From NCBI RefSeq assembly GCF_016859285.1, contig NC_053402.1, forward strand, positions 20,438,556 through 20,502,555: 64,000 nt of DNA, read 5' to 3'. The translations under genes and the position numbers were made by a program. Below are positions 37,001 through 54,800 of the stretch, in pieces (position 1 is the stretch's first letter; every line of letters starts with the position of its first letter). The notes below the pieces were generated by a model. The model did not search any database. It was not told where the DNA came from and saw nothing but the letters and a program-made list of their open reading frames with translations. The DNA comes from Xiphias gladius. Its lineage: Eukaryota; Chordata; Actinopteri; Istiophoriformes; Xiphiidae.

Positions 37001-37186
37001 TGCTTGCTTTGTGTAATGTGTGTACTGTATTCTCTTTTGTCAGGTTATCGACATATTCACTTACTAAAGGCAGATGGTTCCAGTCTGTCTCCCGCCACGC
37101 TCTTTATTCATGTCAAAGTGAGCCGCAAAGGAGTCCCGATCAAAATTGTGTCCGAGCGTATGGCCATCGCCAAAGGGATGGCATGA
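14509..37186 (+). CDS. plcd3: Phosphoinositide phospholipase C delta-3 (15 coding exons, 790 aa)
   Basis: The enzyme hydrolyses PIP2 to IP3 and diacylglycerol in a calcium-dependent way at membranes. Coding exons: 14509-14599, 23603-23770, 29861-30089, 31596-31725, 32266-32491, 33712-33913, 34039-34183, 34467-34619, 34726-34878, 34982-35132, 35284-35400, 35658-35836, 36343-36478, 36804-36953, 37044-37186. All joins keep frame and give 790 aa, against 789 in human PLCD3. Domains: PH (about 32-160), EF-hands with [13 protein letters not shown] and [15 protein letters not shown] loops, X domain with catalytic H329 (SSSHNTYL), E359/D361 (VELDCWD), H374 (YHGH) and E408 (SLENHC), an acidic/serine linker, Y domain (SELVVYC to FNP) and C2 domain (about 645-775). 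An in-frame TAA at 14497-14499 supports the start. The C-terminus runs about 17 residues past the usual end. PLCD1 is very similar; the neighbours hexim1 and nmt1 favour plcd3. Introns 1 and 2 are 9.0 and 6.1 kb. Confidence 0.94.
18785..19560 (+). repeat. Teleost interspersed repeat with TTAGCATGCTAAC core (family R2, copy a)
   Basis: A long stretch with the wording typical of a common teleost repeat: GTGCCACCATCAGGTCAAA, ATCAGCCTCAGCTGTACTTTG, AAATGTTAGCATGCTAAC and GCTGCTAGCACGGCAG. A second, broken copy lies at about 28284-29428. Ends are approximate and I cannot give its formal class. It contains a perfect 21-bp palindrome at 19159-19179. Confidence 0.75.
20661..20863. mobile_element. Foldback/MITE-like element with about 75-bp inverted arms
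   Basis: The left arm 20661-20735 is matched by the reverse complement of 20791-20863 with roughly 85% identity by eye (shared CATTTATTCATC, AAACATTCA, GCAGTA, ACTT, TACC, GTCCATTAT). A loop of about 55 bp separates the arms. It has no coding capacity and sits in plcd3 intron 1. A non-autonomous DNA transposon is the simplest reading; target-site duplications were not resolved. Confidence 0.75.
21263..21610 (-). repeat. Interspersed repeat family R1, copy in minus orientation
   Basis: Begins CTGAAACAATGAATC and ends ATGATGAAAATGATTTTGCAGTTGCAGC, with TCCCAGCTTCTTATTTGTGA and CAGACAGAACAAGCAATTTG between. This is the reverse of the teleost repeat that normally starts GGGCTGCAACTAAC. It lies about 250 bp from an oppositely oriented copy at 21858-22235. 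Confidence 0.75.
21858..22235 (+). repeat. Interspersed repeat family R1, copy in plus orientation
   Basis: Starts AGCTGCTACTAACGATT and carries ATTAATCTGCTGATTATTTTC, TTTGGTCAATAAAACGTCAG, CAACAGTCCAAAAACCAAAG and AGCAAATGTTTGGCATTTTTG, and ends near ATCAACTAATCAG...TATCAGCTTT. Terminal words are near-complementary, as in a non-autonomous DNA transposon. Confidence 0.78.
23818..23858. repeat. (GT)n microsatellite, about 20 units
   Basis: Pure GT dinucleotide run 48 bp after the donor of plcd3 exon 2. Confidence 0.95.
28060..28094. repeat. (TA)n microsatellite
   Basis: Uninterrupted TA alternation, 35 nt, in plcd3 intron 2. Confidence 0.95.
28284..29428 (+). repeat. Broken copy of repeat family R2, interrupted twice
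   Basis: Three blocks in the same order as the copy at 18785-19560: 28284-28452 (TGGTCCCAAGAGGATGAATT, CACCGTCATCAG), 28803-28912 (ACCTGCAAAACTAATG, CAGCTGTACTTTG, AATGTTAGCATGCTAA) and about 29318-29428 (AGTTAGCATTTAGC, CAGCCTCACATAG). The first gap is filled by an R1 repeat; the second gap of about 400 bp is unidentified sequence. Confidence 0.7.
28453..28802 (+). mobile_element. Repeat family R1 inserted inside an R2 repeat
   Basis: Runs from GGGCTGCAACTAACAATTATTT to CAACTAATCTATTAATTGACTAATAGTGGCAG, with the family words GTGAAAAATGTCCATCACAA, AACCAGCAAATATTTGGTAT and AAAATAGTTGCCAATTAATTT. It interrupts R2 sequence that is continuous elsewhere in this window, which makes it the younger insertion. 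Confidence 0.75.
30090..31595 (+). other. plcd3 intron 3: AT-AC minor-spliceosome (U12-type) intron
   Basis: The upstream exon ends LD-CA and the downstream exon begins T-TGG, so only an AT-AC boundary restores the conserved LDHW. The 5' splice site is ATATCCTGC (U12 consensus ATATCCTTT; first seven bases match). The branch element TTCCTTAAC at 31578-31586 matches the U12 consensus exactly and lies about 10 nt from the AC acceptor at 31594-31595. No usable GT exists before the in-frame TAG at 30115-30117. Confidence 0.93.
30614..30677 (+). repeat. Common teleost repeat fragment (CATTTGGCAGACAC type)
   Basis: CATTACATTATATTCATTTG then GCAGACACTTTTGTCC and AAAGGGACTTACATTAATTG match a short repeat found throughout teleost genomes. 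It lies inside the plcd3 U12 intron. Confidence 0.7.
33044..33272 (+). repeat. Interspersed repeat with CTCCACCAGGGAGGTTATGT start (R3)
   Basis: Family words are GAGGTTATGTTTTC, CAGGGTTATGCAAAAAGTAC, AAACTTGGTGCAGGGACGGG, TGGGCCAGGGAAGGACCAAT and a terminal CTTGGTGGAGGTCTGCGCTC followed by TACTGATTGC. This element is widespread in fish and other marine animals. It lies in plcd3 intron 5. Confidence 0.7.
34627..34667. repeat. (CA)n microsatellite
   Basis: Nearly pure CA run beginning 8 bp after the donor of plcd3 exon 8. Confidence 0.9.
36105..36282 (+). repeat. 3'-truncated teleost retroelement tail (R4)
   Basis: CATCCTAGAAGAAGAATCCC, TCCTCTGCTGCTTGGGTTTT and ACAGATTGTAAAGCTCTTTG followed by GGGCTATGCAAATAAAATTG match the shared 3' end of a very common teleost repeat that terminates in AAATAAAATTGAATTGAA. 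It lies in plcd3 intron 12. Confidence 0.7.
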
Positions 37187-38654
37187 CGCGCAGATGGAGA
37201 GCTGCATTCTCCGACAACAAAGGGCTTTGGAGAAAGAGCTCTGAATGTGAGGAGAGAGAGAGATTGATGCCGTTGCCGCTGCCGCCGCTGCTGCCGCCAC
37301 CAGCCGGTCTCCCGGTCCAGGCCTCAAGTGGTCCAATTTACACTGAGCCACTTCCCAATGCAGGAAGAAAGATGTTGTTTATCAGAGATGAAGAAGCATG
37401 CCGGCTCTCAGCAAATGAATTGCCTAGAGCTGGATAATGAATCCATGATACACTGTGGCAGTATCTGGTCTTGTTAGCGCTGAGTGCTCTGGAAACAGGG
37501 CACTGAGGATTGTGGTTTATGAAACACACTGACAGGGGACTCTTTACGAAACTGACATAGTTAAATATTGTTGTAGGTGGTTATCCCATATATGTTGGAC
37601 AGAGTAAAAGATGTATTTCCTCTTTAATCATCTGGAGTACATTTTTGATTTGAGAAATATTTCAACAATTTTATACCTAATATGTATTTGGCTTTAACTT
37701 ATAAAATGAAGGGTAGTTTAGCAAAGATAGCCCTAATAGCTGTGATTAAAAAATGATGAACATTGTTTTACAAATTGGTGTTTCAGCTCTAACTGTGACG
37801 TAATACAGATTTAATACTGTGTCAGCGATTGCCACAGGTTGTATTGTGAATGAGGGTTGAACAAATGTTCAAATAGTTAGTCTTACTTGATACTCCAGAT
37901 GCTCTTACGTTGGCACTTTTAATTTCTCTCAGGAGAAAGACTTTATTTTCTGAGACAAATGACGATATTTTTCCAGAACTTAGGAATGAACTTGAAATAT
38001 AAACAGTGTTAACTTGCGGATTTACTTATGTTTACTTACGCTCTTAAAAATTTCAGTTGTTGTATTTGCTTCAGCAATATTTCACACATGTTAATATAAG
38101 GTGTTCATTTGAAATGTGTTTGACTTTTGAAGACATCTGCATGTTGGCTCCTTGCCTCTTTTCTGTTGACCCCCCCCAGCATAATTATTTTTTTGTTGCC
38201 AATTCTTGTCCTCACTTTCTGATCTAGTAAACTGTGGTTAAACGCTAATTGCAACGAATCTAATACAACCAACAATTACTGCAGGCTACAGTGAATCATT
38301 TAATACCCTTATAAGGAGGTTCCCTGATAATAAAATGGTTCGGTAATGAAAGGTGCTGCACATGGATATACAGTAATAACAGTATATATGATCCGGATGG
38401 GTTTCAGTAGTAATTCTAGCGTGTAACCAATGGTGAGTGACGTATGATTTTTGCAGTGTTAAAGCTCATGGCCTATGTCACGTGAAAGGCAGTTGAAATT
38501 TCGTGTAAAAAGACATACTGTTTTCATAAAAGCATTAATTACACATCACTGTGTCGGACCTTTTGTTGTTGTTTTTGCACATGCTATGAACCGAGAGAGA
38601 GAGACTGTGTGTGTGCATGAGGCTGTGAGTGTGTGCCTACATGTCTGCGTAGTT

Positions 38655-38850
38655 GTCTGTGGTTGTGTGGACAAATTCCGGTCCTCGCAACTTCAAAGGG
38701 CGGTTTTTCGGGTTAACATTTGTTGGGGTTTCAGGGTTCAGGTCAGAATTAGGTTTAGGTTTTGGGTTGGGTTAGGGTAAGGGGCTAGGGGATGCATTAT
38801 GGCAACGATTATGCATATAGATAGACCAACATGTTTGTGTGGGTGTGTTA
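38655..38850 (+). repeat. Teleost repeat with GGGTTAGGG-like core (R5)
   Basis: Contains GGTCCTCGCAACTTCAAAGG, a degenerate GGTTTAGGTTTTGGGTTGGG tract, and GGGGCTAGGGGATGCATTAT. These occur together in a repeat often linked to GT microsatellites in fish, not in telomeres. Confidence 0.6.
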
Positions 38851-41186
38851 AAGAGAGATCAATGCAAAGGCACACATTCAGGTGTAGTTTGCATTTAGCG
38901 GTTCTTTAAGCTCTGAACAGCTGAACTTGTTAAGATGCAGGACACCCTGAGGACCAGTGAACTGCACGTAGAGCAAGGACACAATAATGCAGGTAGATAT
39001 TTGTAATAAGGCAGGGGTGTAAAGGTTGTAAAAAAAAAAAAAAAGACTTTAACAATGATTAACAAATATTTCCCAATGCTTTAAAGATCAGGCGAAGGCC
39101 ATTGATTAGAAAGTATTTGGGGTTTCCAGGGTGTTAAAATCCAATTGGCTGGTGTTTATCCTTTGTATTTATTGATAATAAAGTTATAAATGTTGGTAAT
39201 CCATTAATAAATGTTGCTGTTTGTCAGTTCTGTAGGTGTAAATGTTAAGAGTCATTATTGAAGGGTTTTAATCATAATGTCTGTAGAAGTCAGTTTTAAA
39301 GGACAAATCTGGCAACACTTTATACTGTATTTTGTTATTGTCAACAAACCCAGTGAAAAAGACCAAAAACAACAATGCATAAGTCTGTTTCGGAATAATT
39401 TTCGAGCCCTGCTATTGCTCAAAGCCCCAAGCCCTTTTGTTCCTAACTGTGTCACAAATATATGCTTTAATTAAAAAAAAAAGATAAAAAATAAAAATCC
39501 TGAAACAGCAGGGGAATGTAGTTTTAGTAAACCTTATATAAACAGGAGTACAAGTGTATTTGTTGGGGATTATTGTCAGCTGCCATTAAAACACGTTGGC
39601 TGCTCTGGGTGAGTATTTACAGCGGCAGGACAGCGTATGTGGGACTGACTCAAAATAAACTGCAGTGTCCATGTTCATTGTAAGTAAGGAACATGTCGCC
39701 CAGTGCAACACTGTGGCTCATTGATGTGTTTAAAATTGTTTCCTGGACAACAAGAAAACTTTTTAAAACAGAGGAATAAGATCATATCTAGGGGTCCACA
39801 TTGATAGAGAACATAGCCAGCCCTGCATTTGCTTCTGAGTCCCTGAAATTGTGTTAATTCTTTTTATAGAGCTACCACAGAGTCCAACGGTTAAGTTTAT
39901 GGCTCAGGTCTTCAGTCCGGTTAAGACGGCAGGGAGGATTGCAACCCCTCACCCCCCAAGACATTTTTTGAGAAGGCCATCTGGATCCTATCTGATCCCT
40001 CTCGTGTGCTGAACTGTCAGTTCTAAATTCAGGACGGAGGTACGGGGTCCCCCTGTGTAAGCTCATATACATGCTCTATAAACATTCATTTGTCCCTCCA
40101 TCAGTTGAACTTACCGGTGGGAGGAGAGACAGAAGGGTAGGGAGGCACTCAGATAACTGCAGCTTTTCACTGATTTTGTGGTTGTTTGTAGGCATGTAAA
40201 GAGAGATGTGTTTGTCGGCTTGTAATTTATTTACTTAGGTGTGTATGCTTTGGGATGCATGCCTAGACAGTGAATGGTTCGATGATCAATTTGCTCGGTT
40301 GTTCTACCTCAGGCTAGTGTTTGCTCGTGGGCTCTTATTTAATGTGTTTAAATGATGTTTGCTTTTTTTTTTTTTTTAATGCAGCGGTTCCCTTAATCCC
40401 AGACAATTCTCTCCTATGGGAGACAATAAAAGTAACCTTGACCTTGATATTAGGCTTAGAAGGATCAATTCACTGTTGGTTTTGATTCTGGCTTCCAGTG
40501 GCTCTCAATGTAGGTGTACATTGAGTACTGTGTATATGTATTAAACATATGTATCTATGGTGTACGATAACAATATTAAGGAAGATAGACAAACTATTAT
40601 GTACAAGCAAGTAGGTGAAAAAAAAGAAAGAAAAAAACATTTACTCCTTAAGAAGTTTTTAATACACAGATTTGGTCAAGCTGTCCATCCAGTCAATATT
40701 TAAAGACCTGGCAACCTAGTTTTTCTTATTCATGCTTAATAACTAATCTATAAAGCTAGGACCATTAGTAAGCCATTACTTTGAACTTAACCCTTTAAAA
40801 AAAATGCTGCCTTATTCATCGGTCTTCATGTACATTACGCCAGCGTCAATACGGGACGTTAGTTTAGTCCAAGCGTATCCACCCGTCATGTCCTTCCTAT
40901 CAAACACATCGGTTTTAATTTGCCTTTAGGCCAAATGCAGATCACATGGCTCTAATCGTGTTTGTGTGCAGTTGTCAGACAAAAAGAGACCACATCCGAT
41001 TATAACGTTAGACTTTTTATTACCGGGACGTGGAGTTTAAGACCGAAGCTTGAAACCCTGATCGTCCCCGCGGCATCCGGAGCATGCGTTTATTGTAAAT
41101 ACCTGGGGAGAGTCAAGAGAGAGACGGCGGTGAGCTAATAACAACGAGGCGGGTTTAAAGGCGTCGACAACACGCGGTGGTCCCTC

Positions 41187-41194
41187 ACTTCCGG
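41187..41194 (-). promoter_or_regulatory. ETS-type site (ACTTCCGG) at the nmt1 start
   Basis: The sequence ACTTCCGG lies just before the nmt1 ATG. Its complement CCGGAAGT is the classic ETS/GABP site of housekeeping promoters, which fits a broadly expressed gene. Function is inferred. Confidence 0.4.
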
Positions 41195-41201
41195 GATGAA
41201 G

Positions 41202-48625
<7,424 letters not shown>

Positions 48626-49096
48626 CATCCCTTTTACGCCATAAACTAGTATCACCAACAGGCCAGGAGACCGCACCATCGCGCTGACCACCTGATAGAT
48701 GGACTGATGACTTCCTGCTTCAGGAAAGGAAAATCCACCGCCCATTTTTACTTTTTGACCTTTTGAACTTTGACCTGCACTACCGCTGCCAGGCGGGGAG
48801 AGTCTTCAGCTCTTCCTCCTCCCTCGATCACATGGACCTTAAGCCATTGTAGTTACCATCGCAAACAACTGTACTACATCTGAAAGCTGTCTTGATTGTA
48901 CCAAACACACATACACACAAGAACAGTTTGCACAGGTTACTTTATACCAAACACCCACTGCTGTTATACCTACAAACCGTACAATACTTGTAAATAATAT
49001 CAAACATAACTCCGGAATATGCCCTAACACACACAGACAAGAACCGACGGTTTTATTTTATTCCTAAATGTTGGAAGTTCTTTTTTTTGCAATTAA

Positions 49097-49102
49097 AATA
49101 AA
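49097..49102 (+). terminator. nmt1 poly(A) signal AATAAA
   Basis: AATAAA follows an overlapping ATTAAA at 49092-49097, about 475 nt after the nmt1 stop, and A-rich tracts follow. This sets a likely nmt1 transcript end near 49.12 kb. Confidence 0.6.
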
Positions 49103-50165
49103 TGTCATCCTTAAGTTTTAGAGATAAAAAAAAAAAAAGATTTAAAAAATATTTTAAAGAGGAAAAAGGCTACAAAAAAAAAAGATGAGGTAATAAATAC
49201 CAGAAGTGGACACCAGATAAGGGCTTTTGTTAAGATTTCTCTTGTAATGCTTGATCCTGTGTCTTTTTTTTTTTTTTTTTAATTTTTCTCATCAAACCCT
49301 CTGCTCTATCAGTCATTATGGAGATGTTTCAGCGCTGCTTCAAGAAGATGTATATGCCAGAGTTGGCATTCGTCTTCTGGAGGTCTTCTCATCTGTATTA
49401 ACTTTCATGAACCTCCTCCCCAGCTTAGTGCACTAACAGAAGAAGCAGAAAAAGAAACTCAGACTGAGGATAATGGACCAGCTCAGTTGGAGAAAAAAAA
49501 AAAAAAACAGAATCATTTTGAACGAGAACTGCCACAGGGAAGGTTGAAGGCATTTGGACGGGGTTTAATCAACACATTTATCAGCAGGAATCAGATTTGT
49601 AATGGCACCTCTCGATTTAACCATGTCCCTCTTTCAACATCCACCCTTACTAACTCAGATTTTGAGGTATATTCCTGAGAAGTCTGCAAGAGCATAGGTC
49701 AAAATCAGAAATCCAAAGCGCTTCAAGGCACTTTTGAATTTCTTTTGAAGCTCGTTGTGCAGATTGTGCTTGGGGGGAATCTCACAGGTCTTAAAAAAAG
49801 TGTGAAAAATAATTTAAAATACAGAAAATACAACAACTACATCCATAAGAAAAACTGAAAGATCTGGCAACAACGTTTACATGCACATAGAAAGCAGTGT
49901 GCTAGGCTCTTTGATGTATAAAGGCATAATCATAGTTCATAATCATTTAATGAATTAACATCTCTAATATACTATTTATTAGGCTGTATTTAGAAAGTGA
50001 CAACAAACATGAAATTTATCAGCAGACACGAAATATGAGCCTCACAGGTAACATTTCACCTCATACTGGAGCCCTGTGCTGATCACGCAGCTCAAGTCGG
50101 TTGAAGTCTGTGAGGTTTCAGGGTGGATGTTGGGAGCTGGGCCCGTGGACTAGTGGTGGTGATGG

Positions 50166-50196
<31 letters not shown>

Positions 50197-51640
50197 AATG
50201 GCGGCGACTGGGGAAATGCCCTTGGTTCAAGTGTTTTTTGTAAGTTGTTGGTTCTGTTAGCAAACAGATGTAAAAATGAAAAAATAAATAACGGGTCTCA
50301 TGGTGTTGCAGGAAACGAATGTGAAAATGCAGGTGATTTTTTTTTTTTTTTTTGGAGCAAAAAAATAAAATCTATAAGTTGCTGTGAGGTTTTTGCGTCT
50401 GTTTGCCGAAGGAAGAGAATCGAGTCACATGAAATACACCTTTAAATCAAGGCGGCAACTTAAGAGCCACACCAGCTTTTTCTGGAGCTTCCAACCGGAT
50501 CTCATGGTCTTCCTTGGGAGATGGAGATTCTGTTAAAGAAAGCTGCGGAAAAAGCTAGTAAGTGGACCTTGAGTATGGTCCCCCAGGTCAAGTTCATGCT
50601 AAACTACGGCACGTGAGCTGTGATACCTTGTTATTTTGGTCCAACTGACACAAGTAAGCTTTGAGGATGGATTTATCCATGAAGTTTAGGGGTTTAACTT
50701 GGAATTTTTGTTGTTCGTATTGTCCGTCTTCCAGGGAAGTAGACTTTCACAGAGTGCTTCCTGGTATTATTAATAAGAAAGAGATGTTGATTTACTTTAA
50801 CTGTCATTTTGGAGACTGTAATTTGTGGTGCTGTTGAACCGTACTGGGTTATACTGACAGGTGTTCCTAATATTTTGTCAACCTTAATTCACATAAATGG
50901 GATGAACAGAATATTTGGAGCACCTCTTTCAAACAGATTGAACAAAAACTGAACATTATAATCCTCACGAAGGGAGGATTTATCGCAGGGCTGTTGTAGT
51001 ATACTGCATTAGTTTTGTCTAGGCGTACCTAATAAACTGGTGAGTGAGCGTAGAATACTTTAATCACCGTGCGTCATAGAATCAGTGTTTTTACTGAAGA
51101 ACTTGACTTAAGACTTGTAGGCATCACATGGGTTCATTTCACCACTGGAGTAATGTGCAGTTGAGAAAATCAGCGAGGAATATATTTGAAACAATTTAAC
51201 GTTAGTTTAAGTCATTTGTGCGGCCATCTTTGTGACGCGCCGTTGTCCTAATGGGTGACGTCGGTTGCGTGAAATGTTTCTCTTATGTTTCTCGAGAACC
51301 GCCCGTCCAGAAACGTTCTTGGTCAACACTGCACTTCCTTGGGTCCTCAGCGAAAGACATGGAAAGTTTGAAGTCGATCGGACGCGCGGTTGTCGAGAAA
51401 ATCGAAGGACAGACAGACAGACGGAGATTTCTCCATTTATTACTTAGATAAGGAATTGGATTATTCTTAAGAACTCGGATAATAATACAAGTAATAATTA
51501 TAAGTATTAATAATAAAAGTTTTGTTGCTGCCGATGTTGTTACGTTTATTTGCGTTTTTCACAGTCTGACTTTTTCCTCTTCGGAGCCTGTTTTTTTTTT
51601 TTTTTTTCTAACGCTTTTCTGTTTATATTTTTTTAAACGA
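49103..51640. other. Intergenic region between nmt1 and retsat
   Basis: No gene was recognised. It contains A and T runs, a second AATAAA near 49192 and a GAT/GGT-rich simple repeat at 50153-50200. Confidence 0.6.
50153..50200. repeat. (GRT)n-type simple repeat
   Basis: GTGGTGGTGATGGTGATGATG grading into GATTATGATTATGATGATAA. Confidence 0.8.
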
Positions 51641-51647
51641 GGCGTTG

Positions 51648-51684
51648 ATTGGTCTGACGCGTATTAAACGAAGGCTCCCATTGG
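51648..51684 (-). promoter_or_regulatory. Paired reverse CCAAT boxes upstream of retsat
   Basis: Two ATTGGTC boxes start at 51648 and 51680, exactly 32 bp apart, about 120-150 bp before the retsat ATG. Such spacing is typical of paired NF-Y sites. Use as the retsat promoter is inference. Confidence 0.45.
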
Positions 51685-51801
51685 TCAGTGTCCTCGACTG
51701 TCAGTCCTGTGGGCGGTATTTTAACGCGGAAGTGAGCAGGCGGCGAACGTTGTGGTCGGATTCGAGGCACAGAACCGCGTCCGCTCGATCTTTACGCCAC
51801 A

Positions 51802-54800
51802 ATGTGGATCAGTGTAGCGATCATTTGCGTCGCTTTGGCCGTGTTCGTATTCAAATATGTCCTCAGGAGCCCCGGGCCCAATCCCTTCGAGAGGGACACC
51901 CGCGAACCGCTGAAAGAGATGGTCCACGACAAGAAAGAGAAGAAAAAAGTGCTGAAGCAAGGTGAGTTAAATGACCTGGGTGGCTATACAGGGTGTTCTA
52001 CCTTAACTTTTTCAGCAGCGAAAACCACCCTGGAATTCATCCAGGTGCTGATACGTTGAGTTGTCCGAGCCTGAAGTGGACTTCTCCGTAGTTAGACCAA
52101 GACGTGTGCGCGTTATTACCTAGTAATGGGGAGCAGTCAACGCCGCCACGGGCGAGCGTCCGCGAGGAATGCGGCTGCGGGCGAACTGACACTTCGCACA
52201 CTGCGGTCGTGCGCGGCAGTTTCTCGCGTCGTGTCTGCTGGAGACGGAAGACGACGCTGACTACAAGTGGAGACTGACATGTTCCCGTCACTGAAATCCG
52301 GCTGAGGGGGAGAAATTCGCTCCGTTTGATTTATGTTTTACTTTTTTTTTTTTTTGTCTCAAGCAAACCGGGGTAAAAATGATGCTTCTACTCCTCAGAG
52401 GTTTTACTTTTTTAAAATAAACTGCAAAATTAACCCGCTCGCCGAACATTTTTATAATCGAGCAAAACTCAAGCAAAAACAGGAAAATATAATACTGTTT
52501 CTTTTTTTCTCTCTTCTGTGCTTTTATAACATTGTAAATCAAATATATTTGAGTTTTGGACTGTTGGTCACATGAAACAAGTAATGTCCAAGATGTCATA
52601 CTGGACTCTGAAAGATTGTTATTCCCTATTTTCTTAATCGATTTGATTAAAAAAAAGAATTGACAGATTAAGTAATAATGAAAATAATAAGTTGTTGCAT
52701 GCAGGTCTTCATCTGAACACATCTTTAAAAATTCATTTCATCAAATCTACGGGGTTGAGTAACTCTCTACAAGGTAATACTGCAAAGTAACAGTTGTCCT
52801 ACAGTAAAATGTCTTAAATTTATTAATGTAAAATTGTCACGTTTGAATTAAGAGAGTAACTTGGTGATATCAGTTAGTTATTGATTAATTTCAACCAGTT
52901 AATGTAAAAAAAAAAAAAAATTAAAAAATGGCAAAGCCAATCATAAATTCCTTCCTTCCACACTTATGCATTCAAATATCTGTCTGACCAGCAGTCCAGA
53001 ATCACAAAGGTATTCCCTTTACAAAGACATTAAACAAAGTAAGGCAAGTGAATTCTCGCATTTGTGAAGCTGAAACCAAACACATTTTCAATTATGCTTT
53101 TTATGTCCATTGACTACACGGTAAACATTCTTCCTCCTCCTAGATTTGTTGTTTTTTGTGCCCTTTCTGCCAAAAGCCCTGCGGTTGTTTGAGTTTTTTT
53201 GTCGCCTTTGCTTTAGGTTTCGTGGCCAGTAAAGTCCCCGACAACCTGGATGCCATCATCATCGGCAGCGGGATCGGTGGGCTTGGACTCGCGGTGCTGC
53301 TGGCCAAAGTCGGGAAAAGAGTCCTGGTTCTGGAGCAGCACGATCGGGCCGGGGGTTGCTGTCACACATTCACTGAGAAGGGCTTTGAGTTCGATGTCGG
53401 TGAGAAAGATGGCTCTTGTCTGTTCTCAGTATTTGTCTTTTTATATTTCATTAATACGTCACATATAAAATAAAGAAAATACTGGCGCTGACAGTCTCTG
53501 AAATACAGAACTTTACATTTAAGGAGTTAACTACTTAATTCCAAATAAGTAAAAGCAGTGAAAACACGTCTCGGTTAAAAGTGAGAGTTGAAAGTCTTGG
53601 TCTACAATAACATAAAACCCTTTTCCACCTTCCTTCCTCAGGGATCCACTACATCGGTGACCTGTTGGAACACAAGCCGTTCCGCTGCATGCTGGACCAG
53701 ATGACCAACGGACAGCTGCAGTGGGAGCCTCTGGAGAATCCGTTTGACCACGTAGTTCTGGGACCTCGGGAGAACCGCCGCCGGTACCCCATCTACAGCG
53801 GCAGGACCCGCTTCCCCGAGGAGCTGAAGAAATGTTTCCCTGGGGAGGAGAAGGCCATCGACGAGTACGTGAAGCTGGCCAAGGTGGGGGTCTTCTTGCT
53901 TTGCAGACTGTGATAAAGTACCTATTAAGTGTTGTGGCTAAATATTGCAGCTTAAACACGAAAACTTTTAAAGGCTTTCAAAAAGCCCATATTGTAAGAC
54001 AGTAGTTACTGGAAAACCTATTTCAACTAAGAAGTCCTTCAGTGATGATCTGGCCACTTATTTTCTTATGCGACCTTTACTATACTTATTTTAATGTGCA
54101 AATGCCTTTTCTCCCACTGAGCTGTGAGTTTTTAAAAACTCAACTTTAGCACATAAGGGTTTCATTATCCATATCTCAGTTGACTTTGTCTCTGATATTC
54201 CTCAATGGCTCAAGGGTTGGTGAGTCAAAGGTCAGTTTAATTGGAGCGGTCTCGTATTAGTTGCCATACAGTATTGCATAATTTCACCCAGTTGCATCAG
54301 CGTTTTGCTCGAGCACGTAGATGACGGGATGTCAAATTTTTCATCTGTGTGGAGCCTGTTTTAATCGTCGATATTTTATTTAATTTCTGTGTAATTGCTA
54401 GAAACAGAAACAAAGAAAAATTTTAAAAATGCAGAAATTTCTTTAAAAAATAAGATAAAAGGTAAGTTAAAATTTTAATAATCACTTTTCCTATACACTT
54501 TGTTTCATAGGACTAAGCCATTTCTGGTAAGTCTTTTTTCAGAATGTTTTTGTCTGCAGTTTCGGACCACAGATACTTTTTCCTTCTTTTACATACTTCC
54601 CTTTATCTGCTTGTCCATTCTCCTGTGAAGAGGTGCATCCCCCCTCAGGCAATGTCCAGGTTTATGTTTCCTTGCTGTATTCAAAAGAACATTTTAATGA
54701 GTATGAATACTGTATGTATTCAGTGTAAATTTACAAATGTGACGACGACGGTTTAAACTTCCACGAAACATAGTCAAAAGTGCGCCCGATACCATATTTA

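Larger units (their letters stand above)
37187..41200 (+). other. plcd3 3' UTR and plcd3-nmt1 intergenic region
   Basis: The first AATAAA poly(A) signal after the plcd3 stop is at 38329-38334 and another is at 39177-39182, so the 3' UTR may be 1.1-2.0 kb. The early UTR contains a CCG/CTG-rich patch near 37270-37310. A repeat lies at about 38655-38850. A T run lies at 40364-40377. No further gene was recognised before the nmt1 promoter. Confidence 0.55.

Noticed and set aside
38745-38790. Possible interstitial telomere repeat (GGGTTAGGG)
   Set aside because: Too short and irregular; the flanks match a common teleost repeat.
53156-53216. Alternative retsat start reading [11 protein letters not shown] into exon 2
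   Set aside because: It runs over the polypyrimidine tract and acceptor of intron 1. The spliced exon 1 (MWISV...) matches the family N-terminus and joins in frame.
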